The notes below the pieces were generated by a model. It was not told the origin of the DNA. It saw only the letters and a program-made list of their open reading frames with translations, and searched no databases. Positions 1-11,999 of a DNA stretch of 64,000 nt are shown here, piece after piece (position 1 is the first letter of the stretch; every line of letters begins with the position of its first letter). Source of the stretch: Tubulanus polymorphus (taxonomy: Eukaryota; Nemertea; Palaeonemertea; Tubulaniformes; Tubulanidae); the NCBI RefSeq assembly GCF_964204645.1, contig NC_134034.1:1486001-1550000 (forward strand). Reading direction: 5' to 3'. Both the position numbers and the translations under genes were made by a program.

Positions 1-342
1 TGCGTGGTCACATTTTTATTAAATCTAAACGTCAAGAATCCATCAGATATTTGATGAAGTGTGAAGCGAGAATTATGAAAATCCGATATTCCGTTTCTGG
101 TTTCTTTTTTCCGGAGCGCGTGATATCTGCGATTGCGACGGCGACGCAGCCTGCGCTTTGCGCACGGATGCATCGGTCGGGTTCAGTAATGAAAAATGAA
201 AAAAAAACAACACCGCCAAATCAAGAATGGATCGAAATTTGATGAAAATTTTTTGTTGTGATCGTGAATGTTTATGAAATTCTGATTTCCTTTAAAAAAA
301 TCTCTACTCGAATGCGAATGTGGCAATCTGGCAATCTGCTGG

Positions 343-826
343 TGGAAAGTGAGGATCCACCAGGTGTCGCTAGTGCGCTTTAGGACATCAACTACTGCAG
401 TTATAGAGGATTCCACTTGTGGCAAGTGAGGATCCACCAGGTGTCGCTAGTGTGCTGTAGGATATCAACTACTGCAGTAACAGAGGATTCCACTGTTTTG
501 TGGCAAGTGAGAATCCACCTGGTGTCGCTAGCGTGCTGTAGGACATCAACTACTGCAGTTATAGAGGATTCTACTTGTGGCAAGTGAGGATCCACCAGGT
601 GTCGCTAGTGTGCTGTAGGATATCAACTACTGCAGTAACAGAGGATTCCACTGTTTTGTGGCAAGTGAGAATCCACCACGTGTCGCTAGCGTGCTGTAGG
701 ACATCAACTACTGCGGTTATAGAGGATTCTACTTGTGGCAAGTGATGATCATCCAGGTGTCGCTTGTGTGCAGTAGGACAGGATTCCACTTGTGGCAAGT
801 GAGGATCCTCCAGGTTTTCGCTAGTA
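343..826. repeat. Minisatellite, ~80-bp unit, family A
   Basis: About six degenerate tandem copies of a unit containing GGATCCACCAGGTGTCGCTA, then TAGGACATCAACTACTGC and an AGAGGATTCCACTTGTGGCA block. The same family forms a second array at 14700-15130. Single inverted pieces lie at 43733-43795 and 45908-45970. Open frames on the minus strand here are products of the repeat. Flanks 1-342 and 827-1180 show no recognisable gene. Confidence 0.9.
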
Positions 827-1180
827 GTTAGTTATGATTTCGACGCTTCAATTACCTCCAAATTTCCTCATGATTTAACGGATGGATATATTTGATTCTG
901 TGCCCGTGTGTTTTATGGATATGAAATCACACCGCAGCGAGCGCGAAATGGCTGATTTGATGGCTTTAATTCACGACAGGGGAAATTTGTGCGAGACAAA
1001 CAAAAAATATAGCATGACATACGCTGTTCAATTAGACTGTCTCAGCGCGACTTGTAATTTTCAACAAAAAAAAATCTTTTATCTTACATTCGCTCTTGCG
1101 TGGTGGACGGTGCGGGTGGAAAAGAATGACAAAGATAATGTGAAAAACCCACAATAAGATTAAGAAAAAACAATAAAAGA

Positions 1181-1656
1181 GAGGGAGGAGATGGAGAGGG
1201 AGATAGAGAGGGAGATAGAGAGAGAGAGAGAGGGAGAGGAAGAGGGGAAGAGAGAGATGAAGGGAGAGGGAGAGGGAGATGAGAGGGAGAGGGAGAGGGA
1301 GAGGGAGAGGGAGAGGGAGAGGGAGAGGGAGAGGGAGAGGGAGAGGGAGAGGGAGAGGGAGAGATGGAGGGAGAGGGAGAGATGGAAGGAGAGGGAGAGG
1401 GAGAGGGAGAGGGAGAGGGAGAGGGAGAGGGAGAGATGGAGAGAGAGGGAGAGGGAGAGATGGAAGGAGAGGGAGAGGGAGAGGGAGAGGGAGAGATGGA
1501 GGGAGAGGGAGAGGGAGAGATGGAGGGAGAGGGAGAGATGGAGGGAGAGGGAGAGGGAGAGATGGAGGGAGAGGGAGAGGGAGAGATGGAGGGAGAGGGA
1601 GAGATGGAGGGAGAGGGAGAGATGGAGGGAGAGGGAGAGAGAGAGAGAGGCGATAG
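1181..1656. repeat. (GAGAGG)n purine microsatellite
   Basis: Nearly pure GAGAGG/GAGATG hexamers with the purines on the + strand. All six frames are open by composition (RE, GRGR, GEGE, SPSP repeats), so the long open frames here are not genes. Confidence 0.97.
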
Positions 1657-2724
1657 ATGAAAATATATAAATTCCAATGGGATGAATGAAAAAACTGAAC
1701 GAAGATTCAGTACATTTTTTCCCGAAGGACGAGAGATTAATTAATTATGATTATACTGCTCGCAGGTCCCCGGGGATCGTGTTGGTTGAAGCGTAGTAGC
1801 CATTTAACTGAAGTTAATATTCATTCATAAATTCAGTAGACAACGTAATTTCCGCTTATGGAAATCCTTATCTTTCTTCACCGCGGATGGAGAGAGCGTT
1901 GGTGATTCTTTTATTAGCATTTCTCTGCATCTCGTGGGAGAGAGGGTGTGGTTCATTTGTGGTTCATTTGTGTGTTCTGTGGTTCAGAGCAATGCGTATC
2001 CCGTAAAAAATGTTTGGTTTAGGTTCATTGAGAACAAACTGAACCCCCTCCCCCCTCACCCCTCTCTGTGACTAAGTATGCGGCGTACGTAGCCCCACTC
2101 CCTGAGAGGCGATCTAATTGAAATAAATCAGTAATCGGAACCGTTTCAGTAATGTTTGGATAGATCTTAATGCGTTAGTGGGGTTTACTGGGATATTCGA
2201 GCCGATCGTGTGTCGTTGATCGATGTGTGTGTGTGTGTGATCGTCTGTCGCTCTCAACCAGCTCCGCGGAATCGTCTGCGATTACCTAATTACCCGATAT
2301 CTAATCAACTCGGACACGTTCGCCGGGTTTACTTGCGAACTTATTCAAATAATCGTAAAAATATGGCGGCATTTCCGCGGCGACCGGCGTCACGACAACT
2401 AGTTCGTTCAAAAAAAAAAATAGCAATCCTAGTATGGTGGGATTGACAGTTCCACATTACTCCGACAGGATTCTTACTCCACCCGTTGCGCAGTCATAGA
2501 ATATGGATCCAGTCTAAAATCTAGTTCTTAAGCCAATCTAAAATTCCTATTTATATTTTTAGACTATATTTGGAATAAAGCTATAGGCCAGAGTCAAATT
2601 CAAGGTTAATTCTGATGCAATGGCGGAAAATTGATAATCAAAGTTTATGGAAACAATATTCGAGTCAAATGCATTGGTTTTCTTGTATAAAGAAGTAAAA
2701 ATGGTTGTTGAGAAAAAGATCATT
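1657..2724. other. Intergenic, no gene recognised
   Basis: Unique-looking sequence with no exon-like open frame bounded by splice sites. A short (TG)n run lies near 2224-2240. Nothing further can be supported. Confidence 0.6.
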
Positions 2725-2815
2725 GCCCCAGGAGAGGCTCGAACTCTCAACCTCCGCATAGCTCAGCCACGACTGTCTATAAGTACGGCGCGCTAACCGA
2801 TTGTGCCACTGGGGC
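2725..2815 (-). tRNA. tRNA-Ile (UAU anticodon), intron-containing
   Basis: The reverse strand folds as a tRNA. The acceptor stem GCCCCAG pairs with CTGGGGC, the D-arm is GCAC/GCGC with one mismatch, and the T-arm is GAGAG-TTCGAGC-CTCTC. The anticodon loop is CTTATA followed by an intron of about 18 nt and then A-TGCGG. The mature length is 73 nt, and anticodon TAT reads the AUA isoleucine codon. Animal tRNA-Ile(UAU) genes usually carry an intron at this position, which supports the call. A T-run lies just downstream on the minus strand. Confidence 0.95.
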
Positions 2816-4895
2816 TCGATATGTCATGATAACAACCAGTGACAGATGATAGACCAGAACTTTCAGAACTTTAAATCGTCGACGTCTGGTATATCTAGAT
2901 ACTGTTTTAGGTATAGGTCCATCTCCATAAATCCCACAATCACATCAGCTAGTTTTTTTAAGTCCCATTATATCCACTTACTTTCTGTGGCAGTTTGCCA
3001 GTGTCACCTGGGATTAGTGGGCTGGCAGGTGACTTTTCTGGCAAGGTTTAGAGATGATTTTTTTTTAAATGTCATATGCCACTGAGTTTTCCATAATTCG
3101 GAAAGTCAAAACCGAATGGCAATTTGAAATTTTAACACGAGATAAGGCACAGGCATCGGTATTCTACTGGATTTTTAAGTCTGACCACAGCTCAGGACCC
3201 AGTTCTACAGCTCAGCGCCCAGTTCTACAGCTCAGCGCCCAGTCCAACGTGACAGCACAGGACCCAGTTCCACAGTTCAGGACCTAGTTCCACAGGTGCG
3301 GAACCCGCCAAGAGAGGTACGTGGTAATGTGACACGGCGTCACCGGGTTGAAGGAGGAACGTGTGATGGTTAGGCTTTATAAAGTTGTTAACTTAACTAA
3401 CTTTTCATCCTTGTATATACCATCAACCGCGGCTAACTTCATCACTCACATCGGTGTGATCGCAGACGACAGATGGCGCCACGTTACGTCGCAATAATCA
3501 GCAGTTAATTACTCGGATCGTCTGTCGTTCATTTGTCAATGTTTTAAGTGTTACAAATCGGTATTCTCGCTCGGAACTCCGCCTCGCGCAAATACAATGA
3601 TTTACTCTACATGTTTCACGTTTAATGAAGACCTATTGTTCCGCGCACTTGTCACGCGCACTTGTTCCTCGTTTGGCGTCGCGATGCTTGGATACGTTAC
3701 GTCATAAATCAAAGCTCGTCTCGAGTAATTCGTTGCCAGGGAAGCGGCGACATTTCGAGCACTTTATTCTCGTTTCTGGCGTAAACCTTTTTAGCGACCG
3801 GCGGAGGCCGGGTGCGAATCGTTTTATGGTAAATTAGGCAGGTTGAAAATTCGAATTTGTCTTACTTAACACCTTTACCGACATCGTCAAATCCAACCTG
3901 ATCGGAGACAAATCGAAAATATATCCCTAAATTCCACAAAATCCACTTGTCCATAGGATATGGATTCTAACCTGAAAAAATGTCTATAAAATGTCGCCTC
4001 AGAATTCTGAGGGGGGCTTTGGAAGCTGAAATGTTCTGTGAAATATCTACTTTCTGGGGTTGCGTACTCTGAGATGAATAACCACCAGGGAGGTGCACTA
4101 GAATATCTACCAGAGGGAGCCACCTGTTGGTGCACCGAAATATCTACAAGAGGGAGCCACGTGTTGGGCTCGGTGAAATAATTACTTGAAGAGAACCACG
4201 TGCTGGTGCACTGAAACTAGAGGGAGCCACTGTAGATGTAGGTCTTGTTGTCAACTGAATGACTGCTCTCATTTGTATTTTTCTAAAGCGTTAGAATATT
4301 TGAATGTATATATCTATGCTTGGAGTAATGATTCAAACGATTACTCCAAGCTCTATGCATGGATAGTTCTAATTAGTTATGATATATAGAAGATGAGCTT
4401 AGATAGCTTACAGTGAAACATATGCTCCGGAAATTTGAGCACATATTTGAAACTCTTCATTAGTAAATATGGCCTTCGTGGTTAATCCAGATGGTCATTG
4501 TTTTGCCATCGTGGCCTTCGTGGTCATCAAGTAATCCAGATGGTCATCGTTCAATTGACGTGGCCATCTGAGAGTATGAATACGCCTGTCGCGGACTCAT
4601 TCTCGGGTTCTCTCTCTTGTTCTAGACTCTTGTTCTAGCTCTCGCAACAGCTCGGTTGGCTCATCAATAAACTGAATTAACTAACAACTACTTTTCTTGT
4701 AAATTCTGTGAGCTAGGAAAATCACTACGGAATCCTATATCAGTTACTATGTTATTTCCTGTTTGTTCATTTAAACAAAATGTGTTATTGAATTTGTAAT
4801 TTTTTGTACTGTGTTATACATCTGTAAATTTTGTGTTGTCCCTCTAATACCTGTAATGGGTTTGAGTGTAAATAAAATAAATAAATAGATATTTG
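2816..4895. other. Intergenic with short degenerate repeats
   Basis: No gene recognised. Short direct repeats occur at 3180-3300 (CAGCTCAGCGCCCAGTTC type) and 4080-4230 (AGAGGGAGCCACGTGTTGG type). At 4855-4888 a sequence resembling a retroposon 3' end finishes in AATAAAATAAATAAATA. A shared hairpin is annotated separately. Confidence 0.6.
4318..4351. repeat. Small hairpin sharing arms with 45186-45220
   Basis: A 12-bp inverted repeat, GCTTGGAGTAAT ... ATTACTCCAAGC, with a loop of about 10 nt. The same arm sequence forms a longer hairpin in an intron at 45186-45220, so this is probably a dispersed foldback sequence. Confidence 0.75.
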
Positions 4896-4899
4896 TTAA

Positions 4900-5180
4900 C
4901 CCTTTCAGTGCTGACTAATTAATACCCTATAGTGCTGGAGGTAATTCTAAAATTCTAAAGAATTCCACCCTAGTGTGTTATATAACAGGAATACCACTAT
5001 AGTGCGTCTACACCACGGTGCAGGGTATCGTTAGTTACTAATATCTCACTATGTTTGACAGGTGCTGCAATTTTTCAAGAGATGTAATTACTAATTAGAT
5101 AAATACACCGCAGTGCGGTGTACTAGCAAAATCCATCACTGATTCGTACACCGCACTGCGGTGTAGACGCACTGAAAGGG
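4900..5180. mobile_element. piggyBac-type MITE
   Basis: Terminal inverted repeats CCCTTTCAGTGC ... GCACTGAAAGGG, preceded by TTAA on the left and followed by TTTAA on the right. TTAA targets and CCCT-type ends are characteristic of piggyBac-superfamily elements. There is no transposase, so it is nonautonomous. The interior holds repeated palindromes of the ACACCGC/GCGGTGT type. Relatives lie at 24513-24899, 43922-44121 (truncated) and 46098-46367. Confidence 0.85.
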
Positions 5181-6100
5181 TTTAACGATTTCCGTCTTGA
5201 ATTCTGGGCATTTCGGTGATTTCTACACGTACACGCGATCGAACGAACAGCGTGGAAACATATCGCGTTCCAGCACACACGAACAGAGATTGTTTTAAAA
5301 TTCATAGGAGAACACTTATTTCCTGTTAAAATGATGACAAATCGTAGCTAGTTTTAGAGACAGCTAAATTGAAATCGGAATAAAAACTACGATGATTAAT
5401 CATTTTTCGAAAGCGGCGCGTTTTATAAACCCGGTGATTTTATTAGTTTCTGTTTCGCTTCAGAATTTCTGAATCATAGTTATTTGATCGAGTTGGGGCG
5501 CCGCGGTTTTTGTTAGCGATGTAGTTAGATCTGTTGATGCCGTAAAAACCGTTACAACAATTGGTACAATGGAGGGTCGTGTGCGAGTCGATGCGCACTA
5601 CGTCATCGATATTGGCGTTTCAAAATAACGATTGTGAAATTTGGCGCTTATTTTGTAACTGGATATATTCCATCAATCTTATTCTCTTTTTGGTAGTTTT
5701 TCATAATCATTTTTGAGAGAACGTGTGCACTACGTAATCAATATATGGGGGCTAGACTGGTTGCCGGCCAATTCAATTCAATTATCGATATATTAGAATT
5801 CTACATAACTCCAGCATAATTTAATGTTTCATTATTTCTGCATTTATGTCTATTTGTCGACAATGTGTTGTTTCTCATTATTATTTATTAATGAATTTCT
5901 TTTTTTTGTAAACTGCATCTATTTTTTTCACAAACTTAGACTTTTATTTCGAACAATATCATCTCAATGAGTCCGAATACAATGTACAATGCTCTGTTAA
6001 CATTCGAAACAGGAAAATGTCTCCTCGTCGAAGGAAGTCTTAATGTTTATTTGTTAGAATGCCCGCGTAATGTGGACTACCGTTGGGCAGTTCGTAGTCA
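5181..6100. other. Intergenic, no gene recognised
   Basis: AT-rich sequence without exon-like open frames. Nothing supportable until the tRNA at 6101. Confidence 0.6.
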
Positions 6101-6173
6101 GCCGAAATAGCTCAGTTGGGAGAGCGTTAGACTGAAGATCTAAAGGTCCCTGGTTCGATCCCGGGTTTCGGCA
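6101..6173 (+). tRNA. tRNA-Phe (GAA anticodon)
   Basis: A 73-nt cloverleaf: GCCGAAA/TTTCGGC acceptor stem, GCTC/GAGC D-stem, TTAGA-CTGAAGA-TCTAA anticodon arm with GAA, CCTGG-TTCGATC-CCGGG T-arm and discriminator A. The sequence matches the animal nuclear tRNA-Phe consensus as I know it. No intron. The A and B boxes are intact, so it is probably functional. Confidence 0.98.
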
Positions 6174-7440
6174 GATATTTTGGTTTCATATAAATACCGC
6201 TTTTTGAATCGTCGACACTTTCTATGAAGGTATTATCAATATTTTTTCCTATCATCGCCTACTTTAGCGGTAAAACTTCCAAGTTTTACCGCTCGAAGTT
6301 TTAACGAAATAGAGAAATTCACCCAACATTTTGTATCTGCCATTTTATCCATTTTGTATATCAACACAGAAGACGAAGACGGCTCTGAATACGTCGGACA
6401 AGGGAAGGGAGTTTGGATACTGAAATACTATCCTTTAATTCGTTCAGTTCATCTCAGCTGTGACGCGTGGATCTGGTCGAATTTCAAAATTTCGAATTAG
6501 GAGAAAAAAAATAACCGTCATAACCGTGATAATCTCATTCGAATTCAAGTCTGCTCTACGAATGGCGTAATGATTCATCGATCGATAAATCGGGCGGAGT
6601 GATTTTCCTCTCGTCAATAACGACGACAAAAAATAGTTCTCCGACTATCGATCGAATTACGAACTCGACCGTTGTGTGATAGTGACTAACGGTTTTCGAT
6701 TTCAAATTTCAAATTCGACCTCAATTCAGCAAACACCCTAAATTACCATATTTGATTCGCAGCATCGTATCGGAAAAGAGTGATAAAAATCGAAACAGAT
6801 TCTCGAAATGTTATTCCTTTTTCGAAAAGTTCGAGCAACTAGAATCTAGACGCTGAATGAAACGAAGTTTTTCTAGAAGAGGATACAATTTCGGGTTGGA
6901 TCCCAGTTTACAGAATTTGCGGAAATACAATGTAACAACAGCTAAGGCATCTGACAAGGCATTTGACAATTCGTGGTAGTCGGTAGTAGGCTGACCCAAC
7001 CCAAGAAAATATGCCCAGGAAACTTCTGATGGTATTTTTTGCGAAAATCTGGAAACAATGCCAGAACGTATTGTCGTAAATGCCATGTATTCACAGTATT
7101 TGAAAAAAAAAACGTTAGACACAGATTTTTTTGTAGTTTTGTTGATTTAGATTTTACGAGCTCGCGCGCGTGCGCGGGGATATCGTGTTGACGCTGATTC
7201 GGTTTGACGCCCGCAATTAATTCACAAAATGACAGAATTACGACTCGTTGTCGTAATGGAACGTTCGGGTTCTTGTAGTGGTTGCTTTCTGTTTCATTTC
7301 AATTGAAAGTGAATTATATTTGATGACAGACGCGTGATCGTTTCGCGCACTGCCACAATTAGCATTTAGTCAAATATTGTTCGACATCCGTGAATAAAAA
7401 GCTTTTTAGAGTTGTTTGAAATATCATGGAAGCATCTCTA
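6174..7440. other. Intergenic, no gene recognised
   Basis: A 103-codon minus-strand open frame at 6811-7122 has mixed composition but no recognised domain and no clear splice context. It is not called as a gene. Confidence 0.5.
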
Positions 7441-7445
7441 ACTGC

Positions 7446-7735
7446 CTATTTCTCTCCCTCTCCCTCTCCCTCTCGTCTCTCCCTCTCCCTCCCTCTCCTC
7501 CCTATCTCTCTCCCTCTCCCTCTCCCTCTCTCTCCTCCCTCTCCCTCTGCCTCTCCCTCTCCCTCTCCCTCTCCCTCTCTCTCTCCCTCTTCCTATCTCT
7601 CTCCCTTTCCCTCTCTCTCCTCCCTCTACCCCCTATATCATCCTCCCCTCTTACTCTCTCTCCCCGCCTCCCTTCCCTCTCTTCGTCCCTCCTACTCTCC
7701 CCCTGTCTCCCTCGCCTCTGCCTGCCCTTTTCTTT
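7446..7735. repeat. (CTCTCC)n pyrimidine microsatellite
   Basis: CTCTCC/CTCCCT tract, the complement of the type seen at 1181-1656. Open frames in it are compositional. Confidence 0.95.
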
Positions 7736-7744
7736 CACACTCCT

Positions 7745-10180
7745 CTATTAATTTCCACGCGTAGGAAAGCCGCAAACGGAAATGCGTAATAGGGCATGCG
7801 AGGCAAGAGAAACGATTAGCACATACCCAGAGTACGATGATACTTGTGACCTAATTTCACTGAGGTCGCCTCGAATGACCTTCACAAATTAGGTCAGCGT
7901 CGAATAATGACGACTTCTCGCAATAACCGCTTGAAACTGAACCCAGGGGAACTTGCTTGTCCACCAGGAGGCGCTTATCAACTGATTGACAAGTTGTCTC
8001 GTACGGATATTTATTGCCGAATTCCTGCATTTTTTGATGCCTGTGCGGAAGAATTCGGCGTTTGCACTTATTATTGTGTATGATCGGTGATCCGGTGGCT
8101 GGCAGGCGACCAATTCCATATCGCAGCAGCCGGTACTAATTTCGCAGACGATTCCGGCAACGGTTTTTGATTTATGATACTAATAACTACCGCCGTGAAC
8201 CGATATTAACCGAAGCGGTCTAGTAGCGTTTCGAACGTTTTAAGAATGTCTGTTTATGGCCTGTCGGGCGATGATTGCCCCATAAGAGAACGCGTCGGTC
8301 ATTGTTCCCAATGTTCGTCGTAAATAACAGACGCTCAGATACCGTCAACGGCCGCCCCGGAGTATCTGTCGTCTGTCCGACAGAGAGCAATTTCATCATC
8401 AATTACTTAAGATTCGTCGGCGGTGGTGATTTGAAGCTACATTCCCGATACCAGTTTCTATCCGGGTAACGTATTATCTATATTCATGAAATCGCGGTCG
8501 GCTCTTCGCGTGTTATTAATGTCCTTCGTTTTATCGGAGCCGTCCCGACTCATCCATCGCCCTGATGAATGTCATGATGAATGTCACTGACTATTACTTG
8601 ACCCTGCTTACCCCCGAGGCGCTTCGGTGCGGCTTTTAAATCCATCAAAATATGACTGCCTGGGATTTTGGTGAATTTCGCTTATTGTTTTATACCGTTC
8701 AAGCATCGACATTGTGTCTGAGTATGTCAAATTAAATTTATGTAAGTAGCAAGTAATGAATATTCGGTTGGAAATGATATGAAACCCGCAGGACCGTGCT
8801 GAGGTGAAGGGGAGGTTCGGGGGTAGCGAACGTACCGCCTAAAACGTTCAAAGTGTCCTTCAAAAAATCAGTGCAAACAAAATTTGGCTCAAGATATTTC
8901 AAAAATTTTGACATTATTTTCATGCATTTTATAAAAATCTATTGAAAATGTTTGTCTAAGGTTAGTTTTCAGTGAAAAAATCAAAAACTTGAGCTCACAA
9001 CACCGTAGAACTGATACCGAACAGCTGACTGAGCCAGTTCTACTGTTCTGACCAAAAATGCATATCTTAAGATGAAACATTCAACATCAGTATTACTGAC
9101 TAAGGATGCGGCTGCTAGGTTCAATTAACGGTAAGCTCGAGGAAACATCGAAATGTAAATGGATTAGATCCTTTTAAAGTTGAAAGATGGCGCGAGCGCG
9201 CGCGCGTGGAGCCGGCCATTATTTCTCGATGATCAGAACTCGGCGCAACAGATGTCTCTCGGGCGACTCTTTCACGTCCCGAGATGGACCCAGTTAGACG
9301 TTCAGCAGTTCAGGCTCCAGTTTAAACGGAAACTAAAATTTTTGATTTACTTGCTATCGGCGACTTCACGTTTCCAACGCGGACAATACTTCCGATTTAA
9401 CCATTTAAAGCTACTAAACTCGGCCCCGAATTACTGCCTGTATCTGACATCTCTGGAACCAGTCTTAACAACGACGTCCGTAATTCGTCGTAGCTTCAAA
9501 CGCGTGTTGAATCTGATCCTGTTTGTCATCAAGCGACAAGATAACATTGTATGAGGGCCAGAAAATCAAATAAAATCAAAATTAATCAATCAAATATAAC
9601 ATAGATTAACTTGAAGTAATCTGACTCTAGGACCCAGACTCGTAGTACCGGTATTAATCGTGTCCTTTTGATTGGTTCGTAAGGTGAAAAGGCGAAAAGT
9701 GCAGACGATAATTATCACGTGTGTATATTTCCTGATATTATATTAGCACTTTTTCAATATATTTCTTCGCGTGGGGTTCGAATCCCGCATATCATGTTAT
9801 ATATATATATATATATATATATGTATCCAATGCTGTTCCCGACACCTTGGAAATAAAATCGTTAACAAACCGCAACAAACCTTTCCAAAATAAACACTTT
9901 AAACACAGCTTTATTGACACTTTCTTTCGGGCGAATTCACAAAAACTGAGTAGAATACACATTGTATACAGTCGACACGCAGGGAACAGAAAAAATCAAT
10001 ACAAGATATACGTTTACGTATGTTCCCATAGACAGTGCGTAGACAAGTGACTTTATGTACATACAACATGAATTTAAGTTGATAGAAAAAAACTACAATC
10101 TTGAAGAAAAGCAGGGAGGGTGAGAGAGAAGTGACGTTATAACTACGCGCGTTCTTTGTGACGATTCTCAAAACTGTGTT
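7745..10180. other. Intergenic, no gene recognised
   Basis: No coding exon identified. A CTCF-like CCACCAGGAGGCGC occurs at about 7960. A (TA)n run lies at about 9799-9822. A 124-codon + frame at 9180-9554 has no recognisable domain. Confidence 0.55.
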
Positions 10181-10189
10181 TGAAAATGA

Positions 10190-10940
10190 GTTCATAGAAT
10201 TGAGTCTAAACGTCACTATTCTCTTAGTTTCTGAAAATGGCTCCTAGAATTGAGTCTTAACGTCACTACTCTCTTAGTTTTTGAAAATGGCTCATAGAAT
10301 TGAGTCTAAACTAAACGTCACTACTCTCTTAGTTTTTGAAAATGGCTCATAGAATTGAGTCTAAACGTCACTACTCTCTTAGTTTTTGAAAATGGCTCAT
10401 AGAATTGAGTCTAAACTAAACGTCACTACTCTCTTAGTTTTGAAAATGGCTCATAGAATTGAGTCTAAACGTCACTACTCTCTTAGTTTTTGAAAATGGC
10501 TCATAGAATTGAGTCTAAACTAAACGTCACTACTCTCTTAGTTTTTGAAAATGGCTCATAGAATTGAGTCTAAACGTCACTACTCTCTTAGTTTTTGAAA
10601 ATGGCTCATAGAATTGAGTCTAAACTAAACGTCACTACTCTCTTAGTTTTTGAAAATGGCTCATAGAATTGAGTCTAAACGTCACTACTCTCTTAGTTTT
10701 TGAAAATGGCTCATAGAATTGAGTCTAAACTAAACGTCACTACTCTCTTAGTTTTTGAAAATGGCTCATAGAATTGAGTCTAAACGTCACTACTCTCTTA
10801 GTTTTTGAAAATGGCTCATAGAATTGAGTCTAAACTAAACGTCACTACTCTCTTAGTTTTTGAAAATGAGTTCATAGAATTGAGTCTAAACGTCACTTAT
10901 CTCTTAGTTGTGATAATTGCTCGTAGAATTGAGTCTAAAG
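10190..10940. repeat. Higher-order minisatellite, alternating 50/55-bp units
   Basis: Tandem units containing GTCACTACTCTCTTAGTTTT, TGAAAATGGCTCATAG and AATTGAGTCTAAAC. Every second unit carries an extra TAAAC, giving strict alternation of 50 and 55 bp (a 105-bp dimer) through the central, nearly identical region at about 10262-10860. Units diverge at both ends. Confidence 0.95.
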
Positions 10941-11225
10941 CTACTAGGCTACTCTTTTAGCTTTTTATCACAATAAACCTTATTTAATATATTCTTCTTG
11001 CCTCGATCACTAAAATATTAGGATCAATGCCTATACAGCGCCGTATATAAGAAAATAAACTGCTATTTTTGTAACTCTTCGTGAATTACATTTTTGTAAA
11101 AGTTCCATGTAATTAAACCCATTTGAAAAATAATTTGCTCGTTCGTTATTATTCGTATCTGATAAATACTATCATCATAATTATTGACGTCAAATTAGTT
11201 GTGACGCATTTTGACGCTAGAAAAA

Positions 11226-11228
<3 letters not shown>

Positions 11229-11290
<62 letters not shown>
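11229..11290. repeat. (TA)n microsatellite
   Basis: About 30 uninterrupted TA dinucleotides. Confidence 0.98.
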
Positions 11291-11297
<7 letters not shown>

Positions 11298-11402
11298 TTG
11301 AAATATATAAAGAATTACAACGAAGAAAAAACCATTAGCATATACAGAGGTATCAATTTGAATCAATGTTATTATGATATTGGAGGAAAATTCGAAGAAC
11401 AG

Positions 11403-11474
11403 TCCTCGGTAGTATAGTGGTGAGTATCCGCGCCTGTCACGTGCGAGACCCGGGTTCGATTCCCGGCCGGGGAG
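11403..11474 (+). tRNA. tRNA-Asp (GUC anticodon)
   Basis: A 72-nt tRNA starting TCCTCGG TAGTATAGTGG, with anticodon loop CCTGTCACG (GTC) and T-arm CGGG-TTCGATT-CCCG. The acceptor 3' strand is ending GGGGAG. A run of five T follows at 11476-11480, a typical RNA polymerase III terminator. No intron. The acceptor stem has a G-G opposition relative to the usual sequence, so activity is likely but not certain. Confidence 0.94.
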
Positions 11475-11707
11475 ATTTTTTACCAAACTTTTTCGTTCGG
11501 CCACCAGTTTAAGCTTTTCGATGTCGTTTTAGACGTGTGGTGATGGAAAATAATAAGACCCTAGACCTGAGGAGCCTGGGTACTTATAATAATACACAGC
11601 ATAGTGCTTAACTCCCTATGCTTTCACCTTTGAGCAAAATGCTTCAAAATTGCTTGTTTTCCTTTGAGAACGATATTCTAAGGTGATTGTTATCGAACAA
11701 CACTTTG

Positions 11708-11970
11708 CCGGCTTCCCTGCAGGGATTCGTACTTGAGGGCGTCGCGAAATTCTGCCACGGTACGAACCCCTGCTACACTAGACCGCAGCGCAGGTTTGCC
11801 GCACGAAAACTCTTGCAGCGAAATTTGCCTCAGCGTTTATACAACGGGCAAAGTCTGATTGGCGCTGCAAGCTTTCGTGCGGTAAACCAGCGCTGCGGTC
11901 TAGTGTAGCAGGCTTCGCACCGTGGCAGAATCTAGCCACGTAATCAGGTTCGAATCCCTGCCGAGGGAGG
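11708..11970. mobile_element. Foldback element with long inverted ends
   Basis: The left arm carries GCCACGGTACGAACCCCTGC followed by TACACTAGACCGCAGCG. The right arm carries the reverse complement (CGCTGCGGTCTAGTGTAGCA, then GCACCGTGGCAGA). The outer ends are GCAGGGATTCG and CGAATCCCTGCCGAGGGAGG. The interior has no coding capacity. The outer end resembles a tRNA T-arm/B box (GGTTCGAATCC). A second copy lies at 19299-19646, and tandem copies of the end module alone occur at 17735-17885 and 46612-47045. Confidence 0.8.
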
Positions 11971-11999
11971 ATGGCTCCTTATGTATGCATATCGGGCGT

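Noticed and set aside
1084-1677. Long open frames on both strands (SPSP, RERE, GRGR, GEGE proteins)
   Set aside because: They are translations of a GAGAGG microsatellite, open in all frames by composition.
6811-7122. 103-codon minus-strand frame with protein-like composition
   Set aside because: I cannot connect it to another exon or family. It might be an exon of an unknown gene but is not supportable.
9180-9554. 124-codon + strand frame
   Set aside because: No domain, no splice or promoter context and ordinary intergenic composition.
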